Shown here: positions 16,608 to 25,516 of the stretch, one piece after another
How the letters are laid out: the number at the start of each line of letters is the position of its first letter
How positions within the stretch are numbered: position 1 is the stretch's first letter
Source of the DNA: Verrucomicrobiota bacterium JB022
GTDB taxonomy: Bacteria > Verrucomicrobiota > Verrucomicrobiia > Opitutales > Oceanipulchritudinaceae
Direction: 5' to 3'
NCBI GenBank assembly: GCA_030673845.1
Contig: JAUTCQ010000015.1
Span: 248,001 to 312,000 of the forward strand
Length of the DNA: 64,000 nucleotides
The notes under the pieces: generated by a model
Database searches by the model: none
What the model was told of the DNA's origin: nothing
The model's input: the letters and a program-made list of their open reading frames with translations, nothing else
Position numbers and translations under genes: made by a program

Positions 16608-17105
16608 AAGAATCGTTAATGTTTAGCCGGTCAAATTAAAAAACTGCGGTAAAATGACTTATGAACCGGATTAGCGCATGTGTAGGGCTAACTGTGAACC
16701 GCGAAAACCTTTTCGCATATTAGATAAATTAATAGGCTTAAAAGGCGGGGGAATATGGCCATGCCCTCTTCGTAACCTTAATGTGTTGGTCCTGAATCTC
16801 TGCGTGCCATCCGCGTCACCCCGTTCGGGGCACGATCTTCGCGCGTTTGCCCTTCTTCTGATTCGTCACCCTTGGCATCCTCCAAAGTAAAAACCGCAAT
16901 TTTTACATTTCATACCCTCCAAACGTCTTCAGAAAATATGCGGGCGGCTTACGCCGCGGGCACTTCCGCCGCACCGGCACTCATCCTACAAGTGCGGGGC
17001 TGCTGCCCCGATCTGGATGATGGGTAGCGGTTGGACGGGCGATTGCTGGACGGTTCACTGCCCCGGTGCTTGCCATGGGGCGCGGAGGTTCGCATCGTGG
17101 AGGGC
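16608..17105. other. Intergenic region between divergent ccoS and FMN reductase
   Basis: No convincing gene is seen. It must hold the promoters of the cco operon (leftward) and of the reductase gene (rightward). The part near ccoS (16620-16745) is AT-rich, as expected for a promoter. A FNR-type TTGAT-N4-ATCAA box is not evident. Two small GC hairpins occur: CCCCG/CGGGG at about 16818-16830 and GGGGC/GCCCC at about 16996-17010. Confidence 0.5.
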
Positions 17106-17660
17106 ATGATTTCGATTGTTGCAGGCACCAACCGGGCCGGGAGCACTACCTTGAAGCTGGCGACGTTTCTCGCCGGGCTCTACCGTGCGTTGGGGCAGGA
17201 AGTCGTGCTGCTCGACCTGGCCGAACTGCCGCTGGAGCTGCTTTCGCCCGACTCCTACCGCCAGAAGCCGGCCAGCTTTGTCGAACGGTTCAGCGAGCCG
17301 TTGCTGGAGTCGAAGGGGACGCACTGGGTCGTGCCGGAATACAACGGCAGCTTTCCGGGCGCGCTGAAGCTGCTGATCGACCACTTGCCTTATCCCGACT
17401 TTTACGAAAATCGCCCGGCGGCCTTTGTGGGGCTCTCCGCCGGCGCCTCGGGTGCCACCCGGCCCATCGAGCACCTGCAGCAGGTAATGGCCTACCGTAA
17501 CGGTTATGCCTACAACCGCCGCGTCTTCATCCCGGCCGCTTATCAGGCTCTGGAAGACGGGGTGCCGGTAGAGGAAGACCTGCGCGCGCGCCTGCAACGG
17601 CAGGTGGAGGGCTTCATCGGCTTCGCCCAGCGCGTGCACGCCGTGACGGACGCCTCTTAA
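17106..17660 (+). CDS. NADPH-dependent FMN reductase family protein
   Basis: A 184-residue flavodoxin-like protein (ISIVAGTNRAGSTTLKLA binds the FMN phosphate; PEYNGSFPGALKLLIDHL is the second family hallmark). Such enzymes use NAD(P)H to reduce flavins, quinones or azo compounds in the cytoplasm. The start at 17106 follows GGAGG and gives a protein beginning exactly at the first beta strand; an in-frame earlier start would add 25 unrelated residues. It stands alone, divergent from the cco operon. The substrate is not predictable. Confidence 0.9.
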   Translation: MISIVAGTNRAGSTTLKLATFLAGLYRALGQEVVLLDLAELPLELLSPDSYRQKPASFVERFSEPLLESKGTHWVVPEYNGSFPGALKLLIDHLPYPDFYENRPAAFVGLSAGASGATRPIEHLQQVMAYRNGYAYNRRVFIPAAYQALEDGVPVEEDLRARLQRQVEGFIGFAQRVHAVTDAS

Positions 17661-17818
17661 AAGCCTGCCCTGAAGGCCGTTTATCCCTCCTGAAACCCTT
17701 TGCCCAGTGCGGGGTTGAATTGGAGGTGTAGGTTGCGTTCATTGAGGGAGGACATTAGCTTATTTACCAATCAACCGTCCTCCTTCGCTCGCACCACCCC
17801 TTGATCGGAGAACAGACC

Positions 17819-18409
17819 ATGAAGATCACTCTTTGCACTCGCAGGATCCTGCCGCTCGCCTTGATCGCCCTCCTCCTCGGAGGCTGCTCCAGCGCCAACA
17901 ACAACCCCAACACCACACGCGGGGCGGGGATTGGTGCGGCCAGCGGTGCTCTGATCGGCGGCATCATCGGCAACAACTCCGGCTCGGGCAACAGTGCCTC
18001 CGGGGCGGCCATCGGTGCCGGTATCGGTGCCCTGTTCGGTGGCGCCGTCGGCCAGTCGCAAGACGCCAAGAACAAGGCGCAGGCCGAAGAAATGGCCCGC
18101 CAGCGCGAATTTAACATCGAGATGGCTCGCCTGCAGAAGGAAAAGGAAGCCCAACAGCGCGAATACGAGCGCCAGATGACCATCGTCCAAGGCCAGAAGG
18201 TGACCGATCGTGAGGTGTTCGAGGCCGAGCAGGCTGCCCGCGAGGCCGAAGCCCGCGTGAAGCAGCTCGAAGCCGAGCGCGCCGCCGCCATCGCGCGCCA
18301 GCGCAGCCTGGAAGAAGCCCGCAAACGCCAGGAGGAAGCCCAGCGCAAGGCGGCCGAAATCGAAGCCGAGCTCAATGGCCGGTCGACCACGTCGACCACC
18401 GGTAGTTGA
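17819..18409 (+). CDS. Lipoprotein with glycine-zipper and coiled coil
   Basis: A 196-residue envelope lipoprotein. Residues 1-22 form a signal peptide ending in the lipobox LLGGC. Residues 35-80 are a glycine-zipper segment (GAGIGAASGALIGGIIGNN repeated in variant form), as in SmpA/OmlA- and Rick17kDa-like proteins that insert in membranes. The rest, about 85-190, is a long charged coiled coil with EAEARVKQLEAERAAAIARQR type heptads. The glycine repeat and coiled coil suggest an envelope anchor or spacer. No specific function can be named. The next gene also encodes a lipoprotein. Confidence 0.8.
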   Translation: MKITLCTRRILPLALIALLLGGCSSANNNPNTTRGAGIGAASGALIGGIIGNNSGSGNSASGAAIGAGIGALFGGAVGQSQDAKNKAQAEEMARQREFNIEMARLQKEKEAQQREYERQMTIVQGQKVTDREVFEAEQAAREAEARVKQLEAERAAAIARQRSLEEARKRQEEAQRKAAEIEAELNGRSTTSTTGS

Positions 18410-18475
18410 GCCGTTTTCCAACTTCACCACTTTTAACCAGCAGGGGGCCACACGGTCCCCTTACTTTTCTACCCT

Positions 18476-19189
18476 ATGAGCTTGTTTACCCGCATCGGAG
18501 TCATCCTGGTCGGCCTGCTCGGTTTGGCCCTCACCGGTTGCACGACCGCTTATTACGTTTCCGTCGACTCCATGTCTCGCCCCGATGCGCTGCAGCCAAG
18601 CGCCGAGGCGGGCAATCTCCAGTATTACACCCTCGAAAGCAGTGACCCGAAGGTCCAGCCCGGCGATCTCCGCTTTACCGAGACGGCGCAATACCTTGAG
18701 GCCGCGCTGGCCGGAGCCGGCTACATCTACACCACCAGCCCCTCCGAAGCCGACGTTATCGTCACCTTCGATACGGAGCTGAAGGGGCCGATCCGCTCGT
18801 CCGAAACCTCCTACGAGCCCGTTTACTACAGCCGCCCCAGCTACACCCGCGTCGCCATCGTCAACAAGAAGGGCAACGTAGTGGGCTACAGCTGGGCACC
18901 CGGCCCGTATTACACCGATGTGGTCCACCAGCGTTACGACCGCACCGTCAGCCTCTACCAGAAGTCCCTCACCCTCAGTGCCCGTGCGCGCAACGCCGAT
19001 GGCAAGCCGGGCGAAGAACTCTGGAACGTGACGGCGCGCTCAACCGACCAGAGCGGAGACCTGCGGGCCTATACGCCCGTGCTCGCCGCTGCGGCGATGA
19101 ACTACATCGGCCAGGAGACCAACGGCGAGCAGCGCCTCGTGCTGAAGGAAGACAGCGAAATGCTCCGCTACGTGCGCCAGGGCCTTTAA
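18476..19189 (+). CDS. Lipoprotein, DUF4136-like
   Basis: A 237-residue protein with signal peptide and lipobox LALTGCTT (Cys22). The body has the features of the DUF4136 group: repeated beta strands, a segment for residues built as Y-T-L-E...DLRFTETAQYLEAALAGAGY, then SEADVIVTF and a later YSRPSYTRV. These proteins are exported and anchored in the outer membrane; their role is unknown. It lies 66 bp after another lipoprotein gene, on the same strand, so both may be co-transcribed. Confidence 0.72.
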   Translation: MSLFTRIGVILVGLLGLALTGCTTAYYVSVDSMSRPDALQPSAEAGNLQYYTLESSDPKVQPGDLRFTETAQYLEAALAGAGYIYTTSPSEADVIVTFDTELKGPIRSSETSYEPVYYSRPSYTRVAIVNKKGNVVGYSWAPGPYYTDVVHQRYDRTVSLYQKSLTLSARARNADGKPGEELWNVTARSTDQSGDLRAYTPVLAAAAMNYIGQETNGEQRLVLKEDSEMLRYVRQGL

Positions 19190-19230
19190 CAGCCTTGCTG
19201 CCCGGTCGCCCGCCGCTCAAGTTGGCAGGC

Positions 19231-19749
19231 ATGGCCGAGGAGATCTTCGACGTTGTCGACGAACAGGACGAAGTGATTTATCAGGCCCCGCGCAAGGACG
19301 TCCATGCGCGGGGTCTTTTGCATCGCGCGGTGCACGTGCTCGTGTTCAACGCACAAGGGCAGATCTTTCTCCAGCAGCGCGCGCGCACCAAAGATACCTT
19401 CCCCTCTCGCTGGGACAGCTCGGCGGCCGGCCACGTCGCCTCTGGGGACGGTTACGACCTCACGGCCCAACGCGAGCTGGAGGAAGAGCTGGGCGTAACG
19501 GCCCCGCCGGAGGCCTTCGAGCCCCTCTTCTACATTCGGGCCTGCCGGGAGACCGGCAACGAATTCGTGTGGGTCTACCGTACCCGGCACGAAGGGCCCT
19601 TCCACCTGCAGGCGAGCGAGATCGAAGGCGGCGGCTGGTTTGCCCCGGAGCATGTAGACGGGTGGATCGCCGAGCGCCCAGACGACCACGCCCCGTCGTT
19701 CGTCCTCATCTGGCAGCAATGGCGACAGGCCGCGACTCCGGGCGTATGA
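19231..19749 (+). CDS. Nudix hydrolase, YfcD-like
   Basis: A 172-residue Nudix protein resembling the YfcD/isopentenyl-diphosphate isomerase branch: DVVDEQDEVIYQAPRKDVHARGLLHRAVHVLVFN, then the Nudix box GHVASGDGYDLTAQRELEEELG, in which Asp replaces the usual first Glu. The catalytic REL-EE-G core is intact. Hydrolysis of a nucleoside diphosphate derivative is likely; its substrate is unknown. ATG at 19231 begins at the conserved sequence; an upstream start would add a non-conserved extension. The stop overlaps the next start as ATGA. Confidence 0.88.
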   Translation: MAEEIFDVVDEQDEVIYQAPRKDVHARGLLHRAVHVLVFNAQGQIFLQQRARTKDTFPSRWDSSAAGHVASGDGYDLTAQRELEEELGVTAPPEAFEPLFYIRACRETGNEFVWVYRTRHEGPFHLQASEIEGGGWFAPEHVDGWIAERPDDHAPSFVLIWQQWRQAATPGV

Positions 19750-20759
19750 ACGTCGCCCTTCGTCCGCTGCTGACGGCGCATCTGGCGGAGGCGCAGCGTC
19801 TGGAGCCCTTGCTGCGGCGGGGGCAAGGCGGGCTGTACCGCTATGTCGACCGCCTGGAGGAGGCGGACCTCATCATCTGGACCGACTGGCCGGACTATGC
19901 GCAGCCGCTCGACGCCTTGCAGCGGGAGGACTTTCGCGCGCATCTGGATCGTTCCTTTGCCTTTTCGCAGCAAGACCGTCCGCTTGCGTTTCTGCCCGGC
20001 CTTTACACCGGCCTCAGTGGACGGGCCGACGACACGCGACGCGGTGGTTGGTATCTGGAGGCCAGCGCACCGGATGATGCCCTCGATGCCGTGGCGGTCG
20101 ATCCCCGCGAGCGCGACTTGTGGTTTACCTTCGCGGGCGGCTCGACTTCGTGGATCCGCAAGCGCCTCTTGCGGCACAATTTCCGCCGGTCCGACGTGCG
20201 GATCGTCAACACCTCCGCCTTTCACTTTTGGGACCCCGCGCAAAGCGGCCATGGCGACCGCCGGGCGTGGTATCTCGACCAGTTGGCCCGTTCCCGCTTC
20301 GTGCTCTGCCCGCGTGGAGCCTGCCCCAGCTCGATCCGCCTTTTTGAAACCATGCGAGCCGGGCGCGTGCCGGTGATCCTGAGTGATGCCTGGGTGCCGC
20401 CGCCCTTCGTTGAATGGAGGCGCTTCGCCGTCCGTGTGCCCGAGCGCCACTTCGCGCACCTGCCGGAGATATTGGCCGACTACGACCCGCAGGCACCCGA
20501 GATGGGCCGCATCGCCCGCACGCAGTGGGAACGCTGGCTTTCACTGGACCGTGCGGGCGAGACTCTCGTTGCCGCCTTGCTCGAGATCGGCCTCGATGCC
20601 GCTCGGCAGACCCCTCTTACGGCTTGGACCTGGCCAGCGCGACACCGCCTGCAGGCCCTGCGCTGGCAGGCGCGCGCTCAAGCTCGAGACGTCGCCCTGA
20701 AGGCTTGGCGCCGGAGCGGTCTGCCGATGCCTTATGCCCTCAACCGTCCGAACGACTGA
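19746..20759 (+). CDS. Exostosin-like glycosyltransferase (GT47)
   Basis: A 337-residue cytoplasmic protein. The diagnostic part is FVLCPRGACPSSIRLFETMRAG followed by RVPVILSDAWVPPF, the exostosin/GT47 signature that binds the nucleotide sugar. No signal peptide. ATG at 19746 overlaps the Nudix stop; a longer upstream reading in the same frame lies within the Nudix gene and is rejected. It is separate from the large polysaccharide locus at 27-60 kb. Acceptor and donor are unknown. Confidence 0.85.
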   Translation: MNVALRPLLTAHLAEAQRLEPLLRRGQGGLYRYVDRLEEADLIIWTDWPDYAQPLDALQREDFRAHLDRSFAFSQQDRPLAFLPGLYTGLSGRADDTRRGGWYLEASAPDDALDAVAVDPRERDLWFTFAGGSTSWIRKRLLRHNFRRSDVRIVNTSAFHFWDPAQSGHGDRRAWYLDQLARSRFVLCPRGACPSSIRLFETMRAGRVPVILSDAWVPPPFVEWRRFAVRVPERHFAHLPEILADYDPQAPEMGRIARTQWERWLSLDRAGETLVAALLEIGLDAARQTPLTAWTWPARHRLQALRWQARAQARDVALKAWRRSGLPMPYALNRPND

Positions 20760-20771
20760 GGGCACCTTTTC

Positions 20772-23252
20772 CTAGACAAAGAGCGTGGCGCTGCTGTCTT
20801 CAGTTGCCGCGAGGAAGTCCGCCACGCCGCCGATTTCGACTCCGTCGATCAGCTCCTCCTCGCGGATGCCCATGGCTTCCATCGACATGGAGCAAGCGAC
20901 GAGGCGCGCACCGGCCAGCTTGGCCGAGCCGAGCAGCCCCGGCAGGTTGGGCAGGTTTTTCGCCGCCATACGGTGCTTCATCAGCGCGGTGCCGAGGCCG
21001 CCCATATGCATATTGGAGAGCGGTAGGCGGTTGACCCCGCGCGGCATCATCCAGCCAAACATCTTGTCCATGAAGCTCTTGCCTGTGATGGCCGGCATCT
21101 GCTCCTTGCGCAGCACGTTGAGCCCCCAGAAGGTGAAGAACAGCGTCACCTCCTTGCCCATCGCGAGCGCGCCGTTGGCGATCACGAGCGAGGCCAGCGC
21201 CTTGTCGAGGTCTTGCGAAAAGACGACCAGCGTCGTGCCATTGCGCTTGGCTGGGCTCCCGGCAACTGGAGCCGATGGCCCCGCCTTGCGCAAGCGGCCT
21301 ACCACCTGGCGGTCACGCTTTTCCACAAAAAGCAGCTCATGCCCTTGGCTGCGGCAGAACGCCGGGAAGTCCTGCAGGAAGCCGTTGTCCGTCACCGTCA
21401 CCTCCAGCACCTGGCCGGGTTGCAGGCCGTCGACCGCCTCCTTCACCCGCATGATCGGGCCCGGGCAGGCCAGACCGCTGGCGTCGAGGCGCTGGGTCGG
21501 CTCGTCGTCGCGGCTGGCAGCGTGAGCCGCCGGATTCGCTTTGACGGGCGTGGCTGGTTGGGGCTTGGCGGCATCCTTGGGCAGGTGGACTTTGGCCCCG
21601 CCGACCACACTGTAGGCATCGAAGCCATTTTCGGCCAGGATGCGGGAGGCAAAATAGCTCGTCTTGCCCAGGTTGCAGATCGTGGCCACCGGGTGGCTGC
21701 GGTCCAATTCACCCAGCCGCGAGCGGAGCTGCCCGATGGGGATGTTGACCGCATTGGGGATGGGGCTCAGCTCGGCCAAGGTTGCCGGGCGCACGTCGAC
21801 CAGTTGTGCGCCATCGAGGTGCTGGAGGTCGATGGGCTTGCTCAGGCCGTCGCGGAGGTTGGTGGCGGCAAAGCCCGCAATGTTGAGCACGTCCTTGGCC
21901 GAGCCGAAGGGCGGCGCGTAGGACAGCTCGAGGTGGCAAAGGTCGTCTATGGTGAGGCGTGCGCGGATGGCGGTGGCGAGCACGTCGAGACGCTTGTCCA
22001 CCCCCTCCGCGCCGACGGCCTGCCCGCCGAGCAGCCGTCCACTCTTCGGCTCCCAAACGATCTTAAGCGTCAGGTGTTGCGCGCCGGGGTAATAGCTGGC
22101 GTGGGCGTAGTCCGTGACCGTCACCGTGCGGTAGTCGACCTTCTGCTGCTTCAGGCGTGCTTCCGTATAGCCAGTGACACCCGCGGCGAGGTCGAACACG
22201 CGCACGATGGCCGTGCCGATCGAGCCGGGGTAGGGCTGTGCCTGCGCCGGGCGCAAGATATGGTCGGCTGCCGTGCGGCCCTGCCGATTAGCCGGACCGC
22301 CGAGCGGAATGGCCGTGCGCTGGCCGAGGATCGGTTCCAGCGTCTCGACCACATCGCCCACCGCGTAGATGTCGGGGTCGGAGGTCTGTTGAAATTCATT
22401 CACCACGATGTGACCGCGCGGCCCCAGCTCCAGCCCCGCCGCCTTGGCCAACTGGCTCTCCGGGCGCACCCCGATGGAGAGCAGGACGAGGTCGCTCTCG
22501 ATTTCGCGGCCCGAGTTGAGCTGCGCCTTCACGCGGTCGCCCGCCTCGGCAAAGCCCTTGATCCCGTCGCCCAGTACCAGCTCGACGCCGTTTTGGGTCA
22601 GCTCGCTTTCCAGCGGGCGCACCATCTCGCGGTCTATCTGGGCGAGCACCTGCGGCTGCAGTTCCACAATGTAGACTTTCTTGCCGAGGTGCACGAGCTG
22701 CTCGGCCACTTCCAGCCCGATGAAGCCCGCGCCGATCACCGTCACCGCCTCTGCCCGCTCGGCCGCCGTCTTGATCCGGTCCATGTCGACGAGGTTGCGC
22801 AGTGTATAGATCCGCGGATGGTCGATGCCCGGCAGCGGCGGTCGGATCGGGCTCGCGCCGGGGGAGAGCAGCAGCTTGTCGTAGGGCAGCTCGCGCTCAG
22901 TGCCGCTTTCGAGGCTGCGCACCCGCACCGTTTTCGCGCTGCGGTCGATCGACACCGCCTCCGTGCGCGTCTGCACGTCCACGTTCAGCAACTCGTTCAG
23001 CGATTGCGGGGTCTGGACGGCCAGACGGCTGCGGTCCTGAATCTCGCCGCCGATGTAGTAGGGCAGGCCGCAGTTGGCAAACGAGACATCCGGCCCCCGC
23101 TCAATCAGGGTGATCTCCGCCCGTTCCGACAAGCGGCGGGCGCGCGCGGCGGCACTGGCCCCGCCCGCCACCGCTCCAATGATGATAATGCAGGTAGAAC
23201 GGTCTGTCTTAGTGTTTCCAAGGTTAGCGTGATGTTGGGTTAGGTCGCTCAT
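20772..23252 (-). CDS. Five-part sulfur-transfer fusion: CoA-disulfide-reductase-like, rhodanese, TusA, DsrE-like
   Basis: An 826-residue protein joining a full sulfur relay. Residues 20-460 are an FAD/NAD(P)H disulfide reductase of the CoA-disulfide reductase/NADH oxidase family: GAVAGGASAAAR, active Cys61 in SFANCGLPYY, VIGAGFIGLE, DIYAVGDVV, and the dimerisation domain. A rhodanese domain follows with Cys526 in ICNLGK, then TusA with CPGP (Cys596), then a DsrE/DsrF-type domain with Cys787. All four cysteines are present. Known family members reduce polysulfides or CoA persulfides and pass sulfur on. It is downstream of an ArsR regulator by 40 bp on the same strand. The fusion suggests sulfane-sulfur detoxification or use; substrate is inferred. 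Confidence 0.94.
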   Translation of the reverse strand: MSDLTQHHANLGNTKTDRSTCIIIIGAVAGGASAAARARRLSERAEITLIERGPDVSFANCGLPYYIGGEIQDRSRLAVQTPQSLNELLNVDVQTRTEAVSIDRSAKTVRVRSLESGTERELPYDKLLLSPGASPIRPPLPGIDHPRIYTLRNLVDMDRIKTAAERAEAVTVIGAGFIGLEVAEQLVHLGKKVYIVELQPQVLAQIDREMVRPLESELTQNGVELVLGDGIKGFAEAGDRVKAQLNSGREIESDLVLLSIGVRPESQLAKAAGLELGPRGHIVVNEFQQTSDPDIYAVGDVVETLEPILGQRTAIPLGGPANRQGRTAADHILRPAQAQPYPGSIGTAIVRVFDLAAGVTGYTEARLKQQKVDYRTVTVTDYAHASYYPGAQHLTLKIVWEPKSGRLLGGQAVGAEGVDKRLDVLATAIRARLTIDDLCHLELSYAPPFGSAKDVLNIAGFAATNLRDGLSKPIDLQHLDGAQLVDVRPATLAELSPIPNAVNIPIGQLRSRLGELDRSHPVATICNLGKTSYFASRILAENGFDAYSVVGGAKVHLPKDAAKPQPATPVKANPAAHAASRDDEPTQRLDASGLACPGPIMRVKEAVDGLQPGQVLEVTVTDNGFLQDFPAFCRSQGHELLFVEKRDRQVVGRLRKAGPSAPVAGSPAKRNGTTLVVFSQDLDKALASLVIANGALAMGKEVTLFFTFWGLNVLRKEQMPAITGKSFMDKMFGWMMPRGVNRLPLSNMHMGGLGTALMKHRMAAKNLPNLPGLLGSAKLAGARLVACSMSMEAMGIREEELIDGVEIGGVADFLAATEDSSATLFV

Positions 23253-23292
23253 GGTCGGTAGTCGCTCAGGTGTTGGATAGGATACAGAAAGA

Positions 23293-23637
23293 TTAAACGT
23301 GGCAGGCCAGCATGGCCTCCGTCGGGACGCCTGCCGTGCCCAGCGCCTGTTGAAAGGCGTGGCAAAAGTGTCGGATGCGCGCCCCTTGCAGGCGATAGGT
23401 GACGCGCGGCCCCTCTTCGGTCGCTGTGACCAGCTCTGCCTCGCGCAAGGCCTTGAGGTGCTGCGACACGGTAGCCTGGGCCAACGGCAGCGCCTCCACG
23501 AGCTGCCCCGCCGTCTGCGGGCCCAGCTCCATCAAGCGCCGGAGAATGGCAATCCGCGCCGGGTGACTCATCGCCCGCGCAAAATCCGCCATCGCCGTCG
23601 TCTCGGCATCGAACAGGTTGGCCTTGGTTCGCGTCAT
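23293..23637 (-). CDS. ArsR-family transcriptional regulator
   Basis: A 114-residue winged-helix repressor: SHPARIAILRRLMELGPQTAGQLVEALPLAQATVSQHLKALREAELV is the ArsR core. Two cysteines (92 and 112) next to histidines (90, 93, 113) sit in the C-terminal helix region, and could bind metal or sense sulfur; their spacing does not match the characterised SqrR/BigR sensor pair. A perfect palindrome starts 9 bases upstream of its start, and the sulfur-transfer gene is 40 bp downstream, so it most likely controls itself and that gene. The signal is unknown. Confidence 0.92.
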   Translation of the reverse strand: MTRTKANLFDAETTAMADFARAMSHPARIAILRRLMELGPQTAGQLVEALPLAQATVSQHLKALREAELVTATEEGPRVTYRLQGARIRHFCHAFQQALGTAGVPTEAMLACHV

Positions 23638-23646
23638 CTATCGTGC

Positions 23647-23662
23647 ATCGTAGATATACGAT
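23647..23662. promoter_or_regulatory. Perfect palindrome, probable ArsR operator
   Basis: ATCGTA (23647-23652), spacer gata, TACGAT (23657-23662) is a perfect 6-bp inverted repeat in an AT-rich segment. It lies 10 bases upstream of the ArsR start, the expected place for an autorepressor site. Confidence 0.6.
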
Positions 23663-23773
23663 TTAGTATGTCAAGACCTAGTTGTCTGGTCGGGTGATTT
23701 CTGAAAGGCGTAACGGCTAAGGGCTTGACCATTCCCGCTCCACCTGCGCGTTATTCCGTAAAGTAACACCCTC

Positions 23774-25474
23774 ATGCGTAGACCTGCCCTGATTCGCCTA
23801 CTTTCCTGCCTCTTCACGCTCCTGCTGGTGCCCGCCTCGCTGCGCGCCCAGGAAGTCACCTTCGCCGACCCCGATCTGGCCGCGCTTGTGCGCGAGCGCC
23901 TTGGGCTGGCGGCGGGGGAGGCGATTACGCAGGAGCAGATGGAGGAATTTATCGGGATCACCATCAGCGACCCGGCGATTGAGAGCCTGGAAGGGCTGCA
24001 GGCAGCGGTGAATATGGAGTCCGTCACGCTGAATGGGTGTCAAGTGACGGATTTGTCCCCGCTAGCTGCCTTGCCTAAACTGTACGCAATAGGGCTCCAG
24101 AATGTTCCAGTAACAGATATTTCCCCGCTGCGCGGTCTATCATCCCTGCGCAAATTGCGGTTTAATGGAATGACGCTTCCGGATTTTGGTCCACTTGAAG
24201 GCCATACTTTGATCGAAATACTCGATCTTCAGTATGTGCGGGGCTTGAATCTTGGCTCATTGGCTTCGATAGACACGCTCACGACACTGAACATTTTTGC
24301 GGCCTCGATCGGAGATATTTCTGCGCTGAAGTCACTGCCTATGTTGGAATCCCTCTCGCTCGACTTATCGAATCCTGCAAATCTTTCGCCGCTGAAGGAT
24401 ATCTCTACCCTTCGCTATGTCGGACTTTTTGGGCGTGCAACTAGCGACCTGAGCGTGCTCGCATCATTCTCTCAAGTTACTGGATTGTTGCTTGACCTCG
24501 ATTATTTCCAAGATCTGGGATTTCTCGCTCAAATGCCGCAGCTTGAAGTTTTGAAGATTCAGCTTCAGACTCTGTCTAGTCTTGAGTTTGTTAAGGACCT
24601 CCCTCGTTTGGTTGAATTGCGTGTGGCGGTCGGCTCCGCTGTCGATTTGACCCCTTTAGGCGAGTTGGAATATTTGGAAAGATTGTTTATCCGGGGGCCC
24701 GGTGGTCTCTCGACCTCTCTCGATCCTTTACCCCTTCGAAACTTGGGATCTTTGAAAATGCTGCGCTTGGCCAATGCCGGGGTATCTGAAATCTCATTTC
24801 TCTCCAGCCTCTCGCAACTGGAGTCTCTGGATTTGTCCGACAATCGGGTTTCAGATCTCAAGCCGTTGGATTCGCTTCCCCTGTTTGAGCAACTCAGGTT
24901 GAACAGAAACCGTATCGACAGCATCTTGCCGCTCGCGAACTTGCTGCAGCTCAAGTCGGTAAATCTGCGCGAGAATCGCCTGCTTTTGTATGAGGGAAGT
25001 AGCGCCGATAGTGCTGTCAAGGCGCTTGAAGAACGGGGTGTCGAGACCTATATAGAAGATCAGAAGCCGCTCTACAGCCGCCTGGATATCGATCAGGATG
25101 GCATCGCCGACGATTGGGAGCTGGTCAATTGGAATAGCCTTGATGTTGCAGATGCCGCCTCGGATTTCGACGGCGATGGGCAGAGCGATCTCTACGAGTT
25201 TTTGGCCTTGCGTGATCCCAAAGATCCCGACTCCAGGCTCATCATTGAACTTGTGAGCCCGAATTATGATGCATCAATAAGGCTGGAAAACCTCGCCGTC
25301 GGGCGGACTTACAGCTTGTGGAAGTGGAGCAGCTCCGCAGGCTGGTTCCTTTTGAGTGAAGTCACGACGACGGAAACGGACGATCTATCCACGGTCTTGT
25401 GGGATGCCGCTATTAGTGATTGGCCACGAGACGACGCTCACTTCTTCACCGTCCAGATCCGGCTGGCGGAGTAA
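23774..25474 (+). CDS. Secreted leucine-rich-repeat protein
   Basis: A 566-residue exported protein. Residues 1-25 are a signal peptide ending ASLRAQE. Residues about 75-430 consist of degenerate leucine-rich repeats of about 21-23 residues (SLSQLESLDLSDNRVSDLKPL type), like internalins. A segment after it, DIDQDGIADDWELVNW and DFDGDGQSDLYEF, is a calcium-binding thrombospondin-type-3-like pair. No sorting signal is seen at the end. The DNA in bases about 24040-25020 is clearly AT-richer than in the first 270 and last 400 bases, so the repeats may have a separate origin. Such proteins often bind surfaces or proteins; the target is unknown. Confidence 0.85.
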   Translation: MRRPALIRLLSCLFTLLLVPASLRAQEVTFADPDLAALVRERLGLAAGEAITQEQMEEFIGITISDPAIESLEGLQAAVNMESVTLNGCQVTDLSPLAALPKLYAIGLQNVPVTDISPLRGLSSLRKLRFNGMTLPDFGPLEGHTLIEILDLQYVRGLNLGSLASIDTLTTLNIFAASIGDISALKSLPMLESLSLDLSNPANLSPLKDISTLRYVGLFGRATSDLSVLASFSQVTGLLLDLDYFQDLGFLAQMPQLEVLKIQLQTLSSLEFVKDLPRLVELRVAVGSAVDLTPLGELEYLERLFIRGPGGLSTSLDPLPLRNLGSLKMLRLANAGVSEISFLSSLSQLESLDLSDNRVSDLKPLDSLPLFEQLRLNRNRIDSILPLANLLQLKSVNLRENRLLLYEGSSADSAVKALEERGVETYIEDQKPLYSRLDIDQDGIADDWELVNWNSLDVADAASDFDGDGQSDLYEFLALRDPKDPDSRLIIELVSPNYDASIRLENLAVGRTYSLWKWSSSAGWFLLSEVTTTETDDLSTVLWDAAISDWPRDDAHFFTVQIRLAE

Positions 25475-25516
25475 AGCGCGCTTTCCTTCGGGGGCGAAGC
25501 GTGTAAAGTGCGGGGC

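Noticed and set aside
16678-16890. 70-residue frame in the ccoS-FMN reductase intergenic region
   Set aside because: No homology, no ribosome site, and the region must hold two divergent promoters.
21213-23243. 676-residue plus-strand frame opposite the sulfur-transfer fusion
   Set aside because: Antisense shadow of a gene with four conserved domains on the minus strand.
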